Notes: a model not told the origin generated them from the sequence alone. 63,532 nucleotides of DNA from Mesotaenium endlicherianum (GCA_009602735.1 WELA01012428.1:146453-209984); one strand, 5' to 3'; shown: positions 20,358 to 33,600, numbered from the stretch's first letter. A program made the numbers and translations.

Positions 20358-21629
20358 TAAGATGTACCTCCTTACATACAAAATAGCAGTCGTCGGAGAG
20401 TGCTTTTCTTTACACTTTCAAGTAGGCAGGTGTGAATTAGGTTCAGGGTTTCAGGTGCAGGTTCTACTAAAAATGTCGTTCAGTGGAGGGTGGCTCGTGA
20501 CCTGAGGTAAGGTAACAGTATTTCAGCTTGTATACTATGTAATCAATATGGTTTGCTATATCCAAGCTTAGCACGTGTTGTAATTCTATAAGCAAGTGGA
20601 AACAACCGGGTGAAAGCTTTTTGAATTATCGTGCGCTCAAGGTCGTGGACTTGTCGTCGCCTCGTTGGAACAGGTCCTTGTCTGTGTTCTGTGTCATTCA
20701 AAGCTTCCCTCCCTCACATTGTACCTTGTTGTCTATACTTAATTTACTCATGATTATGACAACCATTGAAAACGTGATTTGGACACATGATCATCACACA
20801 ATTATTTGTTTCACCACAAAATTGACCATGTGAAACAAAATTGTGCATTTCTCATGATCCATGTTGTTTGGGTCCCACGCAGTATCGTGCATCTAATACA
20901 TCCATTACACTCCTACATCTACTTATGCACGTCGGAAGCACGCAATGTATGTTAAACATCCTACCACTTGTGCGTGACCTATCTGGCAAAACAAACAACC
21001 ACAAGTATCAATTGCTCGCAGGGCGTCAATCACCCTATAGTACCTTGTACTAAAGTTAACCCTCTTTGACTCATCGTCGACTATTAAGAAACTCCCTTCA
21101 CTAAGTCTGCGGCATTCATGAATTTCTATTTTACAAGTGGAGAGTGTCAATCTTTTATTGTACAAGCTGCTGTGGTATATTTGCCACTTGCAATGCCGCC
21201 TTTCACGTGCACAGGACGTGCATGTGTATGCCACACGGCTGTTATATGTTCATGGAGTGCCCTTATAGTTCACTCCGGATGAACATTCCAGACAGTCCTA
21301 TCCATCTTCCGTTCTCGTACACGTGCAAACGGGGGGGGTCCGCGTGTTCCCATCAGAGCCAGTTGTCAGCGGAGGGTGACATGCTGCCTCCGCTGCCCTG
21401 GGCGGGAAGCTCTCTGTCAAAACTTTCAGAATAAACGAGAGGGGTAAGTTTTGATTAAACAAGATGCAAATTAAAGGGTTCGCGGCGGGCGCATGGTGCA
21501 GCCAGCGCACACCACAGAAGGCACAAGATAAATACACCCGCACAACCTTCCTTGTACTTACACTTAACAGTCTTTGCAATATTTGCATGATGTGCAGTGT
21601 TTGCAGTCAGGGCACGTCAGGGGTGTAAC
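20358..21629. other. Non-coding stretch with one imperfect inverted repeat
   Basis: No gene is visible. Positions 20785-20813 and 20830-20863 form an imperfect inverted repeat (CACAATTATTTGTTTCAC against GTGAAACAAAATTGTG plus outer matches around CATGATC) with a loop of about 16 nt. Confidence 0.45.
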
Positions 21630-23215
21630 TCATAAATGGTGACAGCACACATTTTCTTGTGCAACAGAAGTAGGCTGTGTACCGCATCTCTCACTGTTTT
21701 TTTTTGCGGCACGCTTGCGCACGCTACGAGTGGGTGTGCTCCCCGCTGGTTTTGGCCTTTTCTGCCAACCCATTGTTGGAATGTTACTCATGAGAGGGAG
21801 CAAGACAAGCGCCAGCAGCTGCAGCAACTACATCGATTGTTACTCCTAATGTGGCAACAAGAGAGCAGCAGGAGATGCCGTGGGTGCATGTGCAGCAGGG
21901 GGGACAGCAACAACAGCAGTCGCAATATTGGAGAAGCACTGATTCCAGCAGGTTTACTTGAAGTGTCTGCAGCAGCAGATTATACCTGGATTGCAGCAGG
22001 AGAAGCAGCCGCAGTAGAGGAAACGGCATCACGAGCTGTGTTTGCATACATACATTTTGCGAGCCCAATGACACTGAGCTGCATGCGATAGGACCACCTG
22101 GCATGAGTTAGAAGTGTGTTTTCCCAGAGTCCTCTTGCTCGGCTGGGGGACCATCCAATCCCTCGGAAAGGTCATACTCCAGCAAGTAGCGACCACGCAC
22201 GTTTTCCACAGGGGGGACTGTCTCGACCAGATAGGCCTCCGAGATGGTCGCTCCCACCGTCCACAGCCTCCAGGCAACCTCTTGGGGGCGTGCACATCTC
22301 TTCACCCTGGGGCGGCACACAAGAGTACAAAGAAGGCCGCATCCTTTCTTCTTCAGCACCTCCACCAGCGGGACCTCCTCCGCTCGCCCCTGGCAGTTTG
22401 TTGTGACTTGCACGGACGTACCAAGAGGCACTCTAGTGGCGCTATAAAAATGATCTCCTTTCCGCTCGTCCTTGAGGCAAGAACCATCTGCCTAGCCACG
22501 TCCTTGAATTTGGCATACAAGGGAGCTGGATACCCGATGCTCAACCAATCTTTTCTGTATCTTGGCATTTGTATGTGCTCGATGATACACTTGCCCATCA
22601 TCATAACGCTGTCCTAGTGCCATTGTTTCTACTTTGTAGGAATCCCGCGTACTGAGACACCCTCTTAGGCCCATAGCCGGTGGGAAGCCTCTGAGGTTCT
22701 TGAATGAAAAGGCTTGCATCCCGCGCATTAGCAGGTGTTATGACCTCTGCTTCACCCCTTACTTTAAGATATGCCGTCCTTGTCATTGTGGAAGTAACAG
22801 GTCACGAGTAGAGATGCAGCCACCGTGAGTGGAGAGGTTTGCAAAAATGCCGGGCGTGGGCCCTTAGTTTGAACACATATGCTAGCTTCTTTTTCGAATA
22901 CCACTGAAAGAGAAGAAGATTGAACTTCCTCGGTCAATTTGAACTCCATTCCTCTTCTCAAGCCACTTCCGATATATTCTTGCTTTAAGTCATGCTCGAT
23001 CATCTTAAATTGGCTCGCATTCCTATTGTCGAGCTTTTATGCAACTTCCCTGAGACTAAGCCGAGGCGACATGACAAGAACTCAACAAGAAGGTGCACTT
23101 CTAGGTCTTCGTCCGACACGTGCAACATTGGTGAAACGTAAGCTAAAGTCACATCGGAGAGCGCCGTGATAGGACGACAAAGAGGTGCACCGTACTGCCC
23201 TCGCTGCCACCTCAC
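21630..23215 (-). pseudogene. Unrecognised minus-strand coding remnant, frame-shifted
   Basis: A series of overlapping minus-strand frames reads like one protein that repeatedly changes frame: 23215-23000, 23003-22764, 22786-22601, 22604-22353, 22431-22108 and perhaps 21827-21630. Protein-like stretches include FIQEPQRLPTGYGPKRVSQY, IEHIQMPRYRKDWLSIGYPA, VENVRGRYLLEYDLSEGLDG and a basic end (SVRKRAAKKNSE). Some of the frame changes may be introns: a CTAG acceptor precedes the 22431 frame, and CAA|GTGTAT could be a donor. I cannot assign a family, and it may be either a spliced gene or a pseudogene. Confidence 0.3.
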
Positions 23216-23856
23216 GATAAAGTCAAATTCTTGCCCATGTTGTTAACTCTCGAAACCCACTGAAGCTCAAAGTGACCTTCAAATCGCTACAAATGACTAA
23301 AGCTTGCATGCACCTTGATTGAATGCGTCAAGAACCATCTGAGAATGTATGGACAGGTTTCAATGCTGAAAAACAATAACAAACCTCGACGTCTGTGCAC
23401 AAGTTACAAAACATGTAGCATGCACACCATGCACAGTCACACATTAATATTTAACGCAACCTCGTTGACCAAACGACAGACGCCATGGAGAGCATACACC
23501 TTGTATTATTGCAACTTATTTCGAAGTCTGCTTCTTTGACGCGCAAGCTACATTGCATGGGCACAATAAGTTTGTGGTCCACCATTCGTATCACTTCCAA
23601 ACACTGCGAAGGTGTTGACGATGCGGCACAACTACACATTCTTGCTCTTCTCTCGACCACCAAAATCACCCACCCTCTTCCTTCTCCGGTTACTTGTGCT
23701 AAACTCACGGTTCCAAGATCAATCACAAAAATCATGCAGTCGCTCTTCACACAACACTCTGAGACTTTCAGAAAGATACGCCTGCGTCTGTACTATCTAT
23801 CAGATCGGCATACATGCAAGCATACAGGATGGGGCAGGTGAGAGGCGCTAACGTCG
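23216..23856. other. No feature recognised
   Basis: Only short, unconvincing frames are present. Confidence 0.4.
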
Positions 23857-23865
23857 CTCTCTCTC

Positions 23866-23932
<67 letters not shown>
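23857..23932 (+). repeat. (CT)n microsatellite
   Basis: A run of about 75 bp of CT dinucleotides with one CC interruption. It lies about 300 bp upstream of the F-box/LRR pseudogene start. The GA-rich frames on the other strand are artefacts of it. Confidence 0.97.
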
Positions 23933-23933
<1 letters not shown>

Positions 23934-24107
23934 TGTCCGCCATGCAGGTTGAGTGGTGTTTGTGTTTACCAGTGAGTGTTTGTGCATTATGACAGCCTTG
24001 CAAAGGCAGCATCAGTCGTGTAGTGAGATGCCGATGTTGGTTGTGTGCATTGTATCTCTTGCCCCGTCCCTCCTTTTATTTCCCTCCCTCTCTCCTTGTC
24101 CTCCAAG

Positions 24108-24142
24108 TTTAGGGTTGTGGGGATTTAGGGTTCGGATTAGGG
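24108..24142 (+). promoter_or_regulatory. Cluster of telobox / interstitial telomere-like motifs
   Basis: TTTAGGG occurs at 24108-24114 and 24124-24130, and TTAGGGTTT at 24136-24144, all in one orientation and close together. TTTAGGG is the plant-type telomere unit, and AAACCCTA teloboxes are known promoter or 5'-UTR elements of plant growth genes. The cluster lies about 90 bp upstream of the F-box ATG. It is too degenerate and short to be a telomere end. Confidence 0.6.
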
Positions 24143-24231
24143 TTTGTCTGAGAACCCAATGCTGTTTGTGTGCTTCGTACTGTGGCAGCAAGAGGGATGG
24201 TGCTTGTAAGCACACCGTGAGCATACCTGCC

Positions 24232-25667
24232 ATGAATTTGCGTCCGGATGCCTCACCCAAGAAGGGGGACAAGAAGAAAAGAAGGCGTGGCACACCTCTT
24301 TCAACCTTGCACGAGGGCACACATATTGGGGCCTTGCCTGATGACGTGCTGAAGGACATTCTGCTCCATGCCTCGCGGCAGCATGATCACCGTTCACACC
24401 TTCTCCTTTAATCGAGGGACCATGTGCAAGCGACAATGTCGGTATGCAGGCAGTGGGAGAGGGTCCTGCTCCACAATTGCAATGCTGCGTTAACCGCCAT
24501 TGGGGATGACTATGAGACAACGATGCGCCAATTGGACAAGCTTACCTGCGTGAAGGTTGTTTGGATCTATCTCAGGTGTGGCTCGTCTAGTGTTATCTTT
24601 CTGCGCAGTCTGGGTAACAGGTACCCCCAGATCACTTCTTTCCATTTCATAGTGGAGCCGTCTGTGGCTGTTATACAGCATTTGGGAGAGTTGTGAGGTC
24701 AAGAAGAACATGATCCACCTCAGTGTTGTGCACAACAATTTGATGCAAACTTTCTGTGAGCACAGCCCAGTTCGGCACGAAGGTGGGGCGAAGTTACCTT
24801 TCGTACGAAGCATGGAGTTTGGCTCTAGAGACACGTTGGAGGTGTTGGAACTGGACTTCTCTGATTTGTGGTGGGCCTACCCGTGTTGTCAAATGTCGGA
24901 GCTGGCCATCAGCCCGACCACTACGCATTTAGCAAAACTGCGAGTTTTGGCCCTCGCGCTTCCATACCATGTAGCCCACTTGACTCTGCCGCAGTGGCTG
25001 ACCACGTGCACCGCAGCAGTTGCTCTGGATGCTTACCCCAAGGAGCTCGACCCGAAGGGTGTCACGGCCACCCTGGCAGTCCTTGTCTGCAATGAAGGAG
25101 CTGCACCTTGAGGCACTTGCCGTACGTTTCTTGCAAATCAATCCTGTTCCTTGTGTGCTGCTTCGGAGGAACGCCGCAGTCAGGGCTTGCATGTCGCGCT
25201 TTTGCACGCTCTGAAATGCCCCGCTGACACGACAAGGCGTCATTGGCGTATTATTTGCAGGGCTCTGACCTCACCCAAGAAATGGAGTTGCTAGCTCAAA
25301 CTACATGTCTGTCGATTGTGTCACTAGAATGGAGCTGCCCCCTTTTTGAGCTGGAGTTACCAAGCCCTGAGCTACACCTGAAGCTGCCTTCAACCCTCCG
25401 CACCTTATCCGTCGGGTCCAAGCGCATCCCAAAGATTGAGAATCGCTTGCCGCTGGTGGATGCACTAACAATCGTTTGCGAGGAGATCGACAGCGGGTTT
25501 TATCAATCTACTCCCAACGCTCGGACCTTGGTGTTGACTTTGGGAGGTGCCCGTGCCTGGCCAGCTTTCTGCATTTGAAAAGGGTGGAGCACTTGGTATT
25601 GGAGTGGCTTCTCAGGCTGGATGAACGCGAAGCTGCTGCCCCTGCATTGTTCATGAATGGGCCTTAG
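24232..25667 (+). pseudogene. F-box/LRR gene, decayed
   Basis: The frame from ATG 24232 has a basic N-terminus (PKKGDKKKRRRG) followed by an F-box: GALPDDVLKDILLHAS, then MSVCRQWERVLL. F-box proteins bind Skp1 and recruit substrates to SCF ubiquitin ligases, while leucine-rich repeats choose the substrate. An in-frame TAA (24409-24411) cuts the F-box itself. Leucine-rich segments continue in changing frames: 24710-25111 (LEVLELDF, LAKLRVLALALP), about 25085-25214 (MKELHLEALAVRFL) and 25261-25578 (LHLKLPSTLRTLSVGS). The last follows a likely intron acceptor at 25260, with a final switch at about 25560 to LKRVEHLVLEWLLRLDE. One stop and at least three shifts indicate a pseudogene. A related leucine-rich fragment lies at 7333-7773. 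Confidence 0.65.
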
Positions 25668-26807
25668 GCTCACTCACTGCAGAGGGTAGTGATGGTTGGC
25701 TGCCGACTGGTTCCACTCATGGGCGGCCTTGTTGACATGCATAGCTCCCCGGCGGTGACTATCTACTGCAACTGCTCCGACACTGAAGATGGATGCTTTC
25801 GCCTCGTTGACGACGGAGGCGGATTTCCACGTCACGAGTGGAATGGGAAGCCATGTGAAGAGCAGATACCCAATAGGCACTACGTGTACAGCTGTGGCCA
25901 CGATTACCAAGAGGGCCAAAGGGGAGGGCGCCCTAGCTGCCGTAACGTGCCTGCGGACACCTTGCATAGGCTTTTAAAATGAGAATGATGTACACAGAAG
26001 CGTGTATGGACTTTGTCCTTAAGTGTATGCAATTGCCGACCTTGCATGGCCTTGTATCTTGTCTGTAGAGTAGGATACATTCACATGGACGTTCAAATGA
26101 CGAGTGTATGAGTGAAGCTTTATGCTTCTTACCTCCACCCTCAATTTCATTTACCGGTCTTAGAATGTGCGATGCTCGTGCTCGTGTACATGCCATCCTT
26201 GTGGTTGTTGATGCTTCAGAGGATGCCTAATATTTTTTAAAAAATTATCGTGCTCTTCATGTAACAATGGCTATGATGCCTCCACATCGGAAACACATAG
26301 TGTGAACACAAGGCGGCTCACTTGAGCCACCTACTCTTACACGCGTGACGACATGTGCGTACTCGCGACAGCACACGTGCTCTTGTATGAAGTTTTCGGC
26401 TGTGACCTCAAACATTGGTCCTAGACGTCCTCTCATACACGGCGAACGGGTCCTGGACTAGAGATAGAGGGAGAGGGAGGAAGAGAGAGAGAGAGAGAAT
26501 TGAGAGGGAGGGAGAGAGAGAGCGAGAATGGTTGCAAGTCGAGAGACACTCAATGGTTGGAGGCAAATTGAAAAAAGAGCCAGTAGTTTTGCAACTGAAA
26601 AGGGTCTGAAGGTTCATACTATAAGAATTTTCAAGGTGCTGCAAATAATAAAAACCTACATGGGTAGGTCCAAACTACATACCTACACAAAGCCTTCAGG
26701 AGGCGTGCAGGTACTAGAGTTTCAAATCCTCTACCCAATACGTTGTTACTTCCCATATATTACACAACAGTTAACTCTGAACAGGGGTCGCTTCACACGT
26801 TACTTAG
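25668..26807. other. No convincing gene; GA-rich tract at 26462-26527
   Basis: A plus-strand frame at 25689-25982 (Cys/Gly-rich, CNCSDTEDGCF) could be a remnant of the F-box gene 3' end. Positions 26462-26527 are an imperfect (GA)n tract. The rest holds nothing I can name. Confidence 0.4.
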
Positions 26808-28668
26808 TCAGCGAAGAAAGCTTCGTCTTCTTCTTTGCCACCTTGAATGAGAGGCGGCACAAGCAGCAGGCTGACAAACTCTTGGAGCAGAGACATTCAC
26901 TTCCAGAGGTTGGAGCACCCGTCTTTTGCTCGGTCGCCGTACTTGCTTATAATCTTCCTCTCTACGCTCCCGTAGCTCAAAATATTGCAGGCCGTTCTCT
27001 CGCTCGTTGTTAGTGAGGTTTATGATAATTTGCTGACATTTAGAGATTGTAGAGTGAGTCAATTGTCGCACGCACACACAAGCGCACTGTGTGCGCGTCG
27101 GCTTCGAGGTTCACAAACACAATACATGCGCCAAATATGAGAGCCATACATTAGAAAAGAAAGGCACCAGGTAATTGCCAACTCACCTCTCTCTCTTGCC
27201 CCCGTTGCAGGAGGAACACATTCACTACGGGCATGCGAGGATCTCCAGTGTCAAAACTGGTAATCCCGCCGTTTGTCATTGTGTCTATCACCCCACCTAC
27301 GTGTTTAGCTTTGCAAAATAAGAACACGCAAATAGGCACCTGCAGGCACACGACCGTGGGATGGTTGTTGGTGCAATGCAGATTTGTACTCATGCACTGC
27401 GAACTTAAGCTGGGGTGAAGAGAGTCAGGAACAATGTACCTGGGAACAATCTACTGCTGGCCTGCCTTCAGGCAAAGCGCGACAAACATGCATCCGCCCT
27501 GCCTCTATAAGAGGACAAAGGTGCACGCTCACGCTGTCCGGCAAGTAGCCAACTTTGCGGCCCTCGGCAATGTTGACACTGAGCGCATTGCTGTCATACA
27601 TGTTGGTGGGCTCCCTCCTGACTACAACAACCTGCTCAAGTTCTTAAAACACGGGTGTCACGGTCATTCCGGGGAGCTGCTGTGAGCACATGCATGTACA
27701 CGTTTTGGTGGCAACACCTATCTCACTCACCTCGTTGGCTGGAACCTTGCACACAAAATAGCAAAAGGCAGAGACTTCTGCGCAAATGTAACCCCTGTAC
27801 TCCATGTCCCATGGAAGCTCCAAAACCTCATTCATCCTCGGCCGACCACGACGTTGCAATGCCGTAGTAGCGACCACAGAGTTGGCGCAAGGTGCCAATG
27901 TCCCCTCAGGACCCATCACATCTGCTGCTGGTACACTACTCGTCTGCATTAGTGTCAAAGCAGCCACACGCGAGCGTCAGAGTAGGGAAGCGGGCATATA
28001 GTTAACACACATTGGTAGTTGTAGGGGCTGCTCACAATGCAAAAGAGGATGTGACAAATCACTGCATCATAGCAATGTTCCTGATGCTACAAACACAGCA
28101 GCACACAGTTCCTTGCTTCAAGAGGCTACATTGGTATGTGTGTGTGGGACAAAGGTTAGAGTGTACAGAACATAACCTGGTGCAGGTAAGCAACGGGGCA
28201 CACTTCTTCAGCTTTCGAGTCTTGCACTTCTGTTTCCTGATCCTCAAAGGCCGCCTCCTTACGGGTTGGTGACATAGGGGGGCTTGGCAATGCTTGTTGT
28301 ATACCAGCGACTGCTTTATCATCTGCCACAGGCACAACCTTCTTCTGGACGCCATAACCTCTTGGCTACCCTACACCTGTCCCAACGCCAGATGCGTCTC
28401 CTCTCAAACTTGCAATAATGCTGTGGAGTCCATCCTTCTCCTCTACCAAATGCGCTACCATCCTCTCATGCTCTTCTTGCATCATCACCCTCGCTCGGCG
28501 ATATGTCTGTAAGGCACGTGCCTTGTCCTTAACCTCCTTGGACAGTCTAGTGTTATCTAGCTTCAGCAAATTGATCTCCCTCTCGAAGTCAAATTTTTCG
28601 TCGTCCCACCTCCTCTGCAGCGGGCCCCTGTCGTCGTGCAAACTTGCGCGGTAGCTCCATTGCGCCAT
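26808..28668 (-). CDS. HIRAN-domain protein, six exons, apparently intact
   Basis: I assembled this gene from in-phase exons on the minus strand: 28668-28377, 28322-28177, 27943-27731, 27631-27440, 27339-27187 and 27032-26808. All junctions are GT-AG, with strong donors such as GAG|GTGAGT twice. Together they give 406 residues with no stop. Residues about 20-90 form a charged coiled coil (FDFEREINLLKLDNTRLSKE). Residues about 200-270 match the HIRAN pattern: FCYFVCKVPANE joined to VVVVRREPTNMYDSNALSVN, then GRKVGYLPDSVSVHLCPLIE. The C-terminus is basic (RRPSKRRVLQP, RWQRRRRSFLR). HIRAN domains bind DNA ends in HLTF/Rad5-type repair helicases, but no helicase domain is present here. A small DNA- or chromatin-binding protein is inferred. 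ATG 28668 was chosen because the frame has no other ATG upstream. Confidence 0.72.
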
Positions 28669-30629
28669 CTGCTTGTTACAAAATTCCACTCATTCCTCTT
28701 TTAAGTATTTGCAGATTTTCGCAACTATGGATGGGAGGAAGTTGCCAGTGACACCTGCAGAGGTTGACGAGTTTCGTACCAACGGGTGGGCGAGTGCCAC
28801 TAGGTGTCTCTTCAAGCGGTGCCATGTGTACTTTGCGCCGTCCATACATTCCATGGAAGCACATATTCCCAAACATAGAAAGGAGAGATACATGTAGGTA
28901 TTTTGTTGCACATGTTAGGATTGTTCCTCACTTGTCGCTACGTATTTGTTTTGCATGCCGCCAGCCTAATCAGAATGAGGCACCTAACACAACGCATCCA
29001 TGTGCTAAATGTACCTCCTCTGCGTGCATTTATTGTGCCACAATGTGGATTTTTGTAGACGTTGCATCTGCTCCGACCTTGCTTGTAACAAGCACAAATC
29101 CCCACTTTGTACACCCCTTCACCTTTTCCATGTCAACCTCCCACGCTTCCTGGCAATAACACAAGTGCACCCTTGTTCATTTGCATGAAATGCACAAATT
29201 GTTGTTCACAAGCTGTAGCTTGTATTACTATGCGCCGTTTGTCACTTGAGGTGGCAATGTAAGGAGGCTCTGTGGCTCCTGTATTTTTACCCACTGTAAC
29301 ACATGTGCTGGTCTTCTCTTTGCCGGAGCAGCCTGTATTATTCTCCAATATCGTCCTCAGGTGCGAGCACGACATTTTGTCATCTCACCCACGCACTACT
29401 ATCGTGTTCAGGTGTTGCATCAACATCAATAAAATATGTTTCTATTACTAAATTACACTACCTCTTCATGCAGATTATCATGTTGCTGTGCTTTACCCTC
29501 CCCTGCTTTGCCATACTAACTTGCTGTATTATTGTGTTTTTGGCTTGTGAGGGGGTGTGTGGACAACCTTGGAGAGAATTTGCGTGAGATGCTCTTTTCT
29601 CCAAGGGTGTACGTACTGTCGCACAAATGGCTGGAGGATACTTGTGAGGCTTGCAAGAAAGCCCTTGTGGGACAATATGACCTAAGACCATCGCCAATGC
29701 ATTTCAACTAGGTAGCTTATTTCCATCCATTATTTCATGAGTACTAACACCTCTCTAGGCTTGTTGATGGAGGTGTCACAGTGTGAAAATTGTAAGAGAA
29801 TGTTCATGTTCCTATTGAATTTCCCCCTATCTTTTTCCCAACAAAGGTCACTTTTATTCAACTGTGCTCTTCATTTTTATAGAAGTCATGACTACCATGG
29901 GGAGCGGGTACTATAACGAAACTCAACAATGCACATGGAAACTTGCACTTGCACATCTGTTGCATCTTATTCACACATTTGTACTAAACTACTTTGCATG
30001 AAGTGTGTGCTTGTTTCTCATCACACTAGTCGAAAGCAAAGTTATAGCAATGTAGCATAAACATGTACACTCACATGCTTAGGTCGTTGTAAATTTACAA
30101 ACACCACAATATGTCCTCGGGCACACCACAAGCAAGCATTACAATGGCAACAAATGTGAACAAACTTTGAAGTAAGTGCAAATTCCAGCTACACATATCT
30201 ATATCAGAACACATTTACTCAAAGCAATAAAGACATGTGCACATTGATTGCAGTGCTATTCAAAGAGATATTCAATGAAATACATGCATGTGCTATGCTA
30301 TGAATTCACACATGCATGGTAATTATATCTCTTTGCATAGCAATGAGGTTAAAAACACAAAATTGGCACGCATTCTCAATGTACTAATTAATTGCTTTCA
30401 AGAAGGCAGCACATGATGTTCAACAGCACAAGGAATGCAGAAGTGCACTTGATATTAAAAGTTACCCCCACGAGGTACATAATACATAAAATGACTGAAT
30501 TTAGCCACTTTTTCAAAGTCATGTACAAAAGTCGGAATGCTCAACCAATGCTTAAACTGCTGTACAGTATGACTGCAGTATGAAGAAAGTACTATGCTAA
30601 TACCCTTGGCACTAATGAAACACAAATGA
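28669..30629. other. Cys-rich short frames, then non-coding AT-rich sequence
   Basis: The plus-strand frame from ATG 28725 (MDGRKLPVTPAEVDEFRTNG... with CLFKRCHVYFAPS and HIPKHRK) and nearby frames (CAKCTSSACIYC; FCRRCICSDLACNKH at about 29055-29110) look like pieces of a Cys/His-rich zinc-binding protein. I could not join them in phase. From about 29300 to 30629 nothing gene-like is visible. Confidence 0.3.
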
Positions 30630-33600
30630 CTACTCATCACATGGGAGAACTTCATCATCGAAAAAGTAGTCTGGCTCCTCCAAGGGGGGAGATGACTTGG
30701 TACTAAATGCATTCTTTTCAGGATCCTCAAAAGCCCCTTGTTCGGCCTGAATGTATGCCTCAATGAACCTACCAGGCACAAGAGCTTTACCTGCTCGCCT
30801 CTTGCCTTCCAACAACCTGAGGTTAAAGTGCACCATGACCAGTTTCTCTGCTCTCCACTGAGATAGACGGTTCCGTTTCTTATTGTGCACAAAGTCATAC
30901 TCAGACCAGTTTCGCTCACAAGAGCTAGCAGATGTGCACAATCCAAAGACTCTCATAGCAAGCTCCTGCAGCTCAGGAGTGCTCGACCCATACTCATGCC
31001 ACCATGCAGGACCATTAAGCATGGTGCAAGCATCATCTGCATCTGGAGCAGCAAAACTTCCAGACTTGACTGGTATAATCTCAACTGCTCCTTAATGACC
31101 TTCCTATCCACCCTATTAGGAATAAGCCTTTCCAATATCAGATTCCACCCAGCCTTAACCCCCTTAACACTGTGCTGGGCATGGTCCTGGAATTGAGGGT
31201 GCAGAACATAGCCAGCAGAATGCATGGGTGAGTGGAAGAACTCCTACTTATCTTGGACGAGGTCCACAAGAAATTGCTTCTCTGCAGCACTGAAGCTAGG
31301 AAGCTTCTTGATAAACTTCACATAGGCGCACAACTTATCCCACACCAAGCCTATGACAAGCTGGATTCCATCACAGAAGCGAAGTATGTGCACGATAGGC
31401 ACAGTTTGCCTGATGATCTTCTCAACCTTCTTCCAGAAGACGCTATCGTTGATGCACTGAGTTCGCTCGTTGCACTTTGCATAGTCATCAAGCGATAGCT
31501 TGTCCTTGTACTCGGTCCACGCGTCTCGTGCCACCATGCACTTGAGGCCTTCTTTCACCTGAAACAACATGTGTCATGAACGTACAATAAGCTGAGTACT
31601 AGTGCAAGCAGATTGAAGTAACCTATTACATACCTATACATGTTCAAGCATGCATAGCAGCTGCAGCCCAAAGCATAACAGCAACTTCAGAGAGGCAACA
31701 GCTTCCGAAAGAAACCAGCTTAGCATCACACGACAAGCACAAACAGCACTGCCAGCTGCAATGAAAGCAACACTGAAGGCACTAACATACGGTCATAGAC
31801 AAGAAGTAATTAAAGCACCTCTTGCACACATAATTATACCAAGTTAAGAGAGGCAGCAGCTTGAAAACAAAGCATGAGAGGGAAAGCAGTATACTTATAA
31901 GAAACAGATTGCTTTTGCATGCAGCGAAAAGTAACTTAATGAAGAACATATGTCATAAACTTCTACACAGCAAATGTTGCAGGCTGCTTACAACAGGGAC
32001 AAAAAATGCAGCCACAGCACACATATGACATTGTATTCCCGGTGCAACAAAAGAAGGTGATGTCCTTACCTTCAGATGCCGCTCCAGAAGAATGAACGAA
32101 GTCAAAAGTCTTGTAGCGTCTGGTAACTTCAGCTCCAACTGGCCTTCTTCTTGATAGAGTGAGAGAGGCTTCTGGTGATTCTTGATGAACTTCACAAGTG
32201 TCCAGCCTCTATCCACAGTCTCTTGAACCCAATCTACCTTCACGATAGCTTCCAGCATCAAATCCAGCCCATGTGCTGTGCATTCTGTCCACGATATTTG
32301 AGGGTATTTTCCCTTTACGATTCTACCTGAGGAAGCACAACACAAAAGAGTGTACATGAATATTTGTGAGCAAGAGTAGAATTGCAATAATAGCAACATG
32401 ACATCCATACAATGATTGCGCATGAAAATTTAGCACATTTCCAACATAAACAAAAGCATATGAGCATCCATACAAATATGTACCACAACGAGCAAACAGC
32501 AACTGCAGCACACAACATAAGAGCAATGTGAACGCACCAGCATATATAAAGCAAAATTGGCAAAGCATCATCAGCGGCACTAAACAACATGACGTCCACA
32601 AGGAGGTGCAATAGACCACAAAGAGATGTAGCTAACAATACAATTGCAGGTGCAGCCCATATATGTACCCAACAATGACTATACGGCAGTCGCAGCTTAA
32701 ATAAGGAAAAATAGCATAGCAGCACACACAATGAATGAATAGAGTACAACAGCAGCTGCAGACCACAAACTAACAGAGCTAATGAGATGACAGCAGCTGC
32801 AATAGACACATATAACAATGACTTTAGAGCAAGCACATGTATATAACTACAACAGCATAGCAGTGACAGCAGTGTCGCCTCACAATATTAAAGCGAGTAA
32901 ATGCACCAGCAGCTCCAAAGGATGCAAAAATCGAGCAAGAGCAGCGGGCATACATGAAATCCAACAGTGAAAGTAGGCACTGGTTTTATGATAATAAGCA
33001 AAAGTAAACACAGGATGGGCAACAACATATCGTATATTACCACATAATGCAATAAGCGAGAGAGACATCTTATGTGTCTTACCTGCATTCTTGCAAGCTT
33101 TAGCAAAATCTGTGCATATCACAAGGACATGGTCAGCACCGATCTCTTGCAAGACCTCCTCAAAGCACCGAGCTATGAATTTCCCATTCTTAAATTTGCC
33201 GTCGCAATTCACTGCTTTCACCACGTGCTCTCCCATTGGTGTCACCACGATGAAGTTTATGATCGGACGCTTGGTAATGTCGGACCTGGTTCCAAAAAAA
33301 AAAGAGAGGAATAATATTATTGTATTGAAAAAAGTACAAAAAGTAATAAGTAAATCTGTAACACAACATACAAACAAAAACAGCAGCAGGAATGAGCGCC
33401 AAATCATTGATAGAAATGTTTGGCTGACAGGGATTTTAACTGGTAGCAATTGAATACATAATGAAATAAATAACAAATCACAAGGCCATTGCACACAATG
33501 AATGATAGCATCAGTGGTTCGAGTACCTGCTGACATATAATAAAAACTCAAAGTAAAGGTAGCAGCCACAAATTATACAGACAAAACAGGCATTTTTTGA

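Noticed and set aside
24108..24144. A chromosome end
   Set aside because: Only three degenerate units embedded in ordinary sequence.
27434..27685. Plus-strand frame of 83 codons
   Set aside because: It lies antisense to the HIRAN exon, which has domain and splice support.
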